Of a stretch of 64,000 nucleotides of DNA, positions 51,621-64,000 are shown one piece after another. Origin of the DNA: Chrysomallon squamiferum (Eukaryota > Mollusca > Gastropoda > Neomphalida > Peltospiridae); assembly GCA_012295275.1 (NCBI GenBank), contig CM022669.1, positions 16,208,672-16,272,671 of the forward strand, in the 5' to 3' direction. A model generated the notes under the pieces. That model made no database searches. It was given only the letters and a program-made list of their open reading frames with translations, and had not been told where the DNA came from. Position 1 is the stretch's first letter. Each line of letters opens with the position of its first letter. The position numbers and the translations under genes are program-made.

Positions 51621-52212
51621 AAAGAAATGAAGAGAAATGAAGAGATGTAAAAACGTAAAAACAAAAGAACAAGAAATGTTTAAAAATGATTAAAAATTAG
51701 TTACCATCGATTGATTAATTAATTAGGAGATGAATCTAATCTTATTTTTGAGACAGGTGATAATGGACTGAACACAGCTAAATGACATTTAAAATCCAAT
51801 TCAAATAAATATTTCTTTCATTATCTGTTAAAAACCAACAACAGCAGCAGTAGCAACTATAACAACAAGAATAAGAATACGAATATTAAGACTTCTTATG
51901 GGTTTTTAATATGCTATTAAACTGCGGTTTCGAAAATATATCGATATTAACAGTAATATTAGTGTATGTGTGTATGCATATATGAGTGTGTGTGTGTATG
52001 TGTGTATGTGTGAGCCATTGAGTGTGAGCCATTGGTCTCAATACTAAGTTTAGTATATAACATTATACACAGATAAATACACAGATAAATAGACAGACAC
52101 ACACAGAGAGAGACTCAGTTATTTATTCTTAGTATTATTTTTAAAAATACAGCAAAAAATCATGAATTAAATTTACTTCTGCATTTTACGTGACATTTAA
52201 AAAAATAGAAAC

Positions 52213-52325
<113 letters not shown>

Positions 52326-52775
52326 GATGTTCTTATTTCATATGCTCTGTAGGTGATGAACTACGTATGCGGAATATGATAAAACTAATTTTCGTTCAGC
52401 ATCTGTTTTTCTCTTTTGGATTTGAAATTATTCAATAGGTTGCCTTCAGTAAATAACAGCAATATTAGCAGCAGTAGTAATAGTAGTAGTAGTAATATTG
52501 CTAGCAGCAAAAGCAGTGGTGGTAATAAGAAACAGTCGTGTAATAATTCCCGTGAACGGCAACGTGATCGAGCCAAAGATGTATCTACAGAATTATATAA
52601 TAGCTAATGTTTCACAAAATGATGCCACGGAAAAAGAAAAACGATTATGATTACGATGATGATGACGATTATGTCAATGAAAATAAAGCAATAGAGGAGA
52701 ATATCAGAAGAATATGATAATTATGAAAACAGAATGATTGTGGTTGAACAGTATTGGTAATTCTGGTAGCAGTAT

Positions 52776-52776
<1 letters not shown>

Positions 52777-52836
<60 letters not shown>
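52777..52836. repeat. (AGT)n microsatellite
   Basis: Perfect trinucleotide array. Confidence 0.96.
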
Positions 52837-58189
<5,353 letters not shown>

Positions 58190-58598
58190 AGTTTGTCAAC
58201 CTCAAATATTTTAACAATTAATGATGTCTGCTATCCTGGGCGCGACTGTATAAGTCGCACTATTGTCAAAATTTATGCAAATGTCATCAACTGAAAGTTT
58301 TAAAAACTGTCTTGTTCTCATGCCATGAAGTCAAATAAAAACGTATAACACCGCCTCCCATCCCAGAAGCAAGAAGAACAGGATGTAAATTATAAATTTC
58401 AGACGCAGTGACGTAGGCGTCATGACGTAGGTTAAGATGACTGTATCTCCTGAGGCGAAAAACAAGAAGAAAAAAAAGACCATGAGAATCAGCTTCAGTA
58501 ACTCCCAGTGCCTCTCAATTCAAGGAAATAACTGTAAAATAATTCGCGGGTGACGTTTCTTTTTTTATTTTATTTTTAATTTTTTAATTTTTTTGTAT

Positions 58599-58620
58599 TA
58601 TTTTTTTTTTTTTTTTTTTT

Positions 58621-58657
<37 letters not shown>

Positions 58658-58699
58658 TTTGACGATCCGCAGGTCGTTCTACTGGAATACAGATACGAA

Positions 58700-58733
<34 letters not shown>
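58599..58733. repeat. paired poly(T) tracts
   Basis: T-rich runs at 58599-58653 and 58701-58733 separated by about 47 bp of mixed sequence. Confidence 0.93.
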
Positions 58734-59385
58734 CTTTTCTTTTTGACGTAAATTGCAACTTGTTTTCGTTGTAAAACAGGTGGATGAATTAGTACTTGCG
58801 TTTATTAATGTCGAAAGAATGTCAAGTATTTGTGTACAGTCTCGGGTCATCGAATAACTTATTAGTCAAACTGTAAGTACGTACTTATTGGACAGTGGTA
58901 AAGGTACGCGGCATATATACTCTTGAGTGAAAATCAGAGTGAAAACTGAAAAGGAAATATAAATCGTTCTCTAACAAGGCGCAAGAGCAAAATATTAAAA
59001 AAAAAGAAGAATAATGATGACTGAAAAACCCCCAAGATAATACAAAAAATAAATGTAAATAGAGAGATATAGAGATATTTAGACAGATGGCTAGAGAGAG
59101 AGAAAAATAGTTCAATAGGTAGATCGATAGATGGATGCACAGATAAGAGAGATAGAGAGATATATATAATCAGTTAATGGATAGATAGATAGATATTTAG
59201 AGATATAGGTAGATAGAAAGATAGATGTATATAGATATCGTAGAATTAGCAGTATACTGTACAACTTTAATATCACAACTCGAAGACTAATCTATTCGGA
59301 ATAGGTATATAACAATTGCTGCAACGGATATAATATTCAAGGTAAAATTATATATAGTGATATATACACAGACACACACACACAG

Positions 59386-59419
<34 letters not shown>

Positions 59420-62055
59420 TAGTTAATGTTCCTGGCTCTTCACGTATTGACCTGTGCATCTTTATCGTCAAGAATATTATTAGTTGCAGGTTCGATTTCA
59501 TGTCATTTTAATTTGATTAACATCATCAGAATAGTACAGAGAAGCAGGCTAGTGTTGTCTGAAAAGATATTGCGGAGGGGTAACAGACGACTACAGTGAT
59601 GCTACACATTCAAAATTCACTTTCTGCTGAAGCGTTCACCGCAATCTAATCTTGTATTACCAATCTTGACATGCGTTCATGTAGAAACATTCGCTCGCTG
59701 TGTGTACGTAATTCATATTTACACTGTAACGGTATCTCGTAGAAATAGATCGGACACGTAACAAGAGCAGCAGTGTCTAAACAAAGCGCACAGATAAACA
59801 TTCCTTTGACATTCGTTCAGTGTGTGTTTCCGGAGTGGACGGCGGAGTTTCGTATTTACAGCGTTTGGCACTTGAGTGTATTATTCAACGCTCAAAGTGA
59901 TCGCGTAATACGAAATTTTGCCAAAAAGTCCTGGATGGAAGTTAGTTACGTGTTTTCCAAAAAAAAAAAAAAAAAAAAAAAGGTAATTGAGGATGGTTAG
60001 TTATTTTAAATATTTTAACTAATTAGTCGGAAAGAAATGTTGCTTCTGCAGCTCGTCTTTGTCGCGCACAAACACGAACCACTTGTGTGTGGGTTTTTGT
60101 ATTGCTGGATCAGAAGAAACAAGAGTCGTTACACTGTGCAGGCTTTCTAAACATTCAGTAACACTGTACAGACAATTCTAATTACCATTTTACGTTTAAA
60201 AAAACGTCATAATGCAATAGGAAGAAACCTGCTACTACGTCATACGCTTACTCTTTTTAAGATTACTTGAGGTTCATTAGCTGGAACGTGAAATAACGAG
60301 GAAGGTCGATCCTTCAGCTGAAGTAAAATATCAGATTCTTTTCTTTTTTTTTTTTTTTTTTTTTTTTCTCTCTCTTTTCTCCGTCTTTGTCAGTAAAGAA
60401 AAAAAAAGAGATGCTCATCTGTAAAGAGAGATCATATTCATCACAATTAGACCCACGTCTTTTTCCTTCTCCAAGTACCAAAGGAACAATTAGAGGAATT
60501 CGGATCCAAACAAATGGGCAACTTGTCGCGAGGTATTAAGTAGCAGCGTTTAGCTGCGGACAGGCAGATGAACAAACAAACAGCGCGATACCGTCAGCGT
60601 CTTTAATTGCCTATCGATTTAACCACAATACCCATGGAATAATGATTAACTTGGTGATTACAACAAACCGTTGTAGTTTGCCAAACCCGACGACGGCGTT
60701 GTTATTGACGTTGTTGTCGGTGTATTTTTATTATCCATCTGTAAAGTTGCTCAGATTGTCAGAAGCGAAATTATTTGGTGATGACGTAGGTGGCGGTGTT
60801 TGAATCGGTAATGATTATGGTGATGATGATGACGATGATGATGATGATCTTGATGATGGTGATGGTGATGATGATGGTTGTGGCTAGATTTTGCGGTGCA
60901 GTAATGTTGTAACTGTTGATGATGATGATGATGATGATGGTGTTGTGATTATTAAAAACTTTTAAAAAGTGTACATGACTGCAGTAATGATGATTACAAT
61001 TACGACGATGATTATGATGGCGAAACCTTTATACTGCCCAGCTGATGTTAATAATCATTAATTTTCGAAACCGTTTACTATTAATGATTGTTTTGGTTGT
61101 GTACCTAAAACGAATTAGATAATGATCTTTATGATGACGATGATGGTGATGGTGACTAGTAAATGGACATTTTTTTTTTTACAACAATTAAGGCGATCAA
61201 AATACTGATAATTTCTATATTGTCTCCTTACAAATTTTTACATCGGGTTATGATTATTTATTTGTCTGTCCGGGTTCACAGTTTAGTCTAAAATATGCCG
61301 TAGGCATCTGTTATCGAGTTTAACATCTACTTCATTCAGTATTTGAAACATGAGGGAAATAGTTATTGCTTTTATCGACAAATTATATTGATCAGTCAAG
61401 ATTATATTTCACATTACTTAATGGAGAAAGTGCAGATTAAATAATAGGATCGAAACAGTCCCTTGCGTCTGGAAGTAAAACAATGTTATTCCATGTATTA
61501 AGTACGAAGTTGTTATTTTAAACATCTGCTAAAAATAAGAATAAATGAAATCGGGTTTCAGACGTTATTATCAAGGTAATTAATAATGATGAAGATTACG
61601 ACGATGATGGTGGTGATGATGATGATGATGATGATTACGACGATGATGGTGGTGATGATGATGATTACGATGATGATGATGATAAAGATGGAAAAGATGA
61701 TAACAGTGACAATGATTATAATAATAACGATAATGATAATTATAACGATTACCGTCGTGACGGTAATGATACTAACTATGATGACGATGATGGTAAACAC
61801 CATTACGCTGTAATGGTGACGATGACGACAACGATGATGATGAAGAAGTCGTGCTTTGGGCTATCGCCTACATCCAGAATGTTCTCGAGGTTGCTCTAAA
61901 ATATCATCTAATAACTTCAAAGCTTTAATGGCTTTGGGCTATATTTTTGTAGCTATGACTCACTGTGTTACATTTCGTGTTTTCTCCTACCACTAATCAA
62001 CAAACAGTAGAGAAGAGTTATATTTTAAAATCAGTTTTTTTTCTTAACCTTCTTA
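58734..62055. other. spacer with GAT-rich low complexity
   Basis: (AC)n at 59375-59418, poly(T) at 60346-60367 and GAT/GAC-rich stretches at 60815-60950 and 61585-61850. No gene recognised except the weak open stretch at 59773-60000. Confidence 0.45.
59773..60000 (+). other. open stretch ending in a poly(A)-like run, unrecognised
   Basis: It reads TFVQCVFPEWTAEFRIYSVW and HLSVLFNAQSDRVIRNFAKK and then runs into an A tract at 59959-59981. There is no ATG start in frame nearby. The A tract could mark a truncated retrocopy, but no family is recognised. Confidence 0.15.
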
Positions 62056-62081
62056 TAATAATAATAATAATAATAATAATA

Positions 62082-62143
<62 letters not shown>

Positions 62144-62160
62144 TACTACTATTATTATTA
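62056..62160. repeat. (AAT)n(ATT)n palindromic tract
   Basis: About 27 bp of AAT units passes into more than 70 bp of ATT units, allowing a hairpin at the switch point. Confidence 0.93.
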
Positions 62161-62333
62161 TTATTATCATTATCATCGTCATCGTTATTTTTTTATTTTT
62201 TTATTTATCTATTTATCTATTTATTGTTTCATTTGGTTTTCAACCTGAGGATATGAATTAATATTCATTATATAGTCTTCCGGGTCCATAAATATGAACG
62301 GTAAAATTAGTATATGTATTATTAAACATATAC

Positions 62334-62336
<3 letters not shown>

Positions 62337-62426
<90 letters not shown>
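62337..62426. repeat. (CT)n microsatellite, 90 bp
   Basis: Perfect dinucleotide tract. Confidence 0.98.
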
Positions 62427-62428
<2 letters not shown>

Positions 62429-63492
62429 ATTTTTTTTCTTTCTGCAGTTGTTGTAATTCTATATCCTTTCGTCCTCCTTTATATATTATCAGTTATTTGT
62501 ATGTACGTATATATGTACGTATACAGATAAAAATACAGCGTAAACCACTACACATATACTTCGCAAAATATAGCTAATTTTTATTTTACATTATTAAAAA
62601 GGAGAAAAAAAAAAAAAAATATGTAATTAATTCCACCATACACAATGTGTTTTCTTTAGCGAATAATGTTTTTTTTTTTTTTATTTATTTATCATACGTC
62701 TAATCCACTGACGTCAAAAGAGAGTTAACAGCACACAACGAACACACAGAACTAATGAATTTAAACAGCAGCCAGCTGAATGCAGTGAAACTTCGCAGTG
62801 AAACATGTCGAGTTATACCACAAGGCAGCTAGCTAGCCTAATACTCTGTATTTATTATTAATAAGAAGGTTGATGCAATATATTTAATTACCAATAAAAC
62901 GTCGTGGGGCAATGAAAACGGAACGTGTGAAATATAATTAATCAGTTTGTGCTTATTCCTGTGAGATTTTTCCCTCAGCAGGATCAGGTAGGCGTTAATT
63001 TAAGTTTCGTTTTTCTTATAAAGCTGCCAGAAGTGTGAAGCATGATTGTTATTGCAGCAAAGTACAAATTAAAACCGAGAGAGGAAGGGACGATCATGTT
63101 CTTAATGAAATTTGGAAGATTTTGGCAATTAGTTTCAGTATTCGAACCTGCATTTGAAGAGGAAGATGATGAAAAAGATGATGAGGTGAAGGAAGAATCA
63201 GGACAACAGATAACAGTTACAGAGTTTACTTAGCGACTGATACAAATGTATATAGCAACACACATAAATATATACTCATATATATATATATGCATATACA
63301 AATACATACAATCACACACACACACATACATACATACATACATAGATACATACATACATATATACAAACATACAAATAAAAAATATGCATACATACACAA
63401 ACAAATATATATATATATACACACATAAACCTTTCACAGATTATCTCTGATATGCACAAACAACAGCAGTCTATCTACACAGCTTGTATGAC

Positions 63493-63561
<69 letters not shown>

Positions 63562-63665
63562 AAGCAGCAAATTAAAGCAGGCAGTTTCAAAGGAATTTCA
63601 AGATTACGTCTTTTAGACCTACAGACATTTCTTTTCCTTTAATGTTAATTTTTCTGGATGGTTTT
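62427..63665. other. right-hand spacer
   Basis: (ATAC)-type units at 63324-63370 and perfect (AC)n at 63494-63559. A 63-codon open frame at 63042-63233 with an acidic end (EEEDDEKDDEVKEE) is unrecognised. A full CRE lies at 62709-62716. Confidence 0.4.
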
Positions 63666-63860
63666 TTAAGTTGTGAAAAAAACACACGAAAATACCATCA
63701 CATAATTGGTCCTCATCTCTGTGCTTCGCTTCAGGCAGCCGCCACAGATGTCGTGCCGCGGGTTTCTACTTCTTTCTTTTGCCACTTCAGGCGTGATCGC
63801 CAGTGAAGCGTGGTGTGTGAGAACGGTGCAAAACTCGGCTCTGGAGGAGACACGGTGCAC
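63666..63860 (-). other. CpG-richer open stretch near the right edge, unrecognised
   Basis: The minus strand is open for 64 codons (RVSSRAEFCTVLTHHASLAI and onward) and ends MRTNYVMVFSCVFFTT, which looks hydrophobic like a signal peptide but stops at once. GC and CpG content are higher than in the surrounding repeats. It may be an edge of a gene or promoter lying outside the window. Confidence 0.15.
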
Positions 63861-64000
63861 TGGCGTCGTTTTTAAGCGGTGTTAACCTCACAGGATGCAA
63901 TTTGCGCCTGTCGTTCGGGAATTGCAGTTAATTCCTCCAATCGCAGTATGTGCACCGAAGCATGTTCGATGTTAAGCAAATGTGATTTATTTATTTCTTT

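Noticed and set aside
59485-59510. B-box-like GGTTCGATTTC
   Set aside because: No convincing A-box at the right distance and no cloverleaf pairing.

Overview
The window is animal nuclear DNA. Genes are sparse, spliced with GT/AG introns, and sit in AT-rich sequence crowded with simple repeats: long perfect (GA)n/(CT)n, (AAT)n, (ATAC)n, (TTTA)n, (GT)n and poly(A)/poly(T). Tandem GT10 fucosyltransferases, a pogo/Tigger transposon relic and this repeat load fit a lophotrochozoan, most likely a mollusc. The species is inferred, not shown.

1-17.8 kb holds a cluster of four alpha-1,3-fucosyltransferase (GT10) genes. Copy A (CDS 1702-2817, minus) looks intact. Copy B (about 6489-8690, minus) carries a +1 frameshift near its 3' end. 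Copy C (11591-12908 plus an upstream exon ending at 15589, minus) looks intact. Copy D (16730-17800, plus) is a broken relic lying head-to-head with C. In B, C and D the initiation codon is divided by the only visible intron: exon 1 ends in AT and exon 2 begins with G. The encoded proteins are type II Golgi membrane enzymes with a short basic tail, one membrane anchor, a stem and a catalytic domain. A 718-bp pogo/Tigger-type element lies in the intron of copy C. Between B and C, on the plus strand, is a possible promoter (CRE, GC box, CCAAT) with a candidate 57-nt first coding exon at 10542-10598.

17.8-37.3 kb has no intact gene that I recognise. On the minus strand between 20.3 and 24.4 kb there are four stretches of protein-like sequence interrupted by stop codons, read here as a decayed gene of unknown family. 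A roughly 160-bp diverged direct duplication flanks a (GA)n tract at 25.0 kb. The rest is microsatellite and AT-rich spacer.

37.34-38.45 kb is an intronless, GC-rich, complete type-II-like PKA regulatory subunit gene on the minus strand. Its stop codon runs directly into a poly(A) tract, so it looks like a retrogene.

38.5-64 kb is again repeat-rich. The best coding signal is a candidate terminal exon at 43440-43726 (plus). It contains an Arg-Arg site, two cysteines and a Gly-Arg-Lys-Arg processing/amidation signal, followed by AATAAA, and may be the end of a secreted peptide precursor. Other open stretches (54700-55005, 59773-60000, 63666-63860) are recorded at low confidence. No tRNA, rRNA, CRISPR array or bacterial-type operon was seen.
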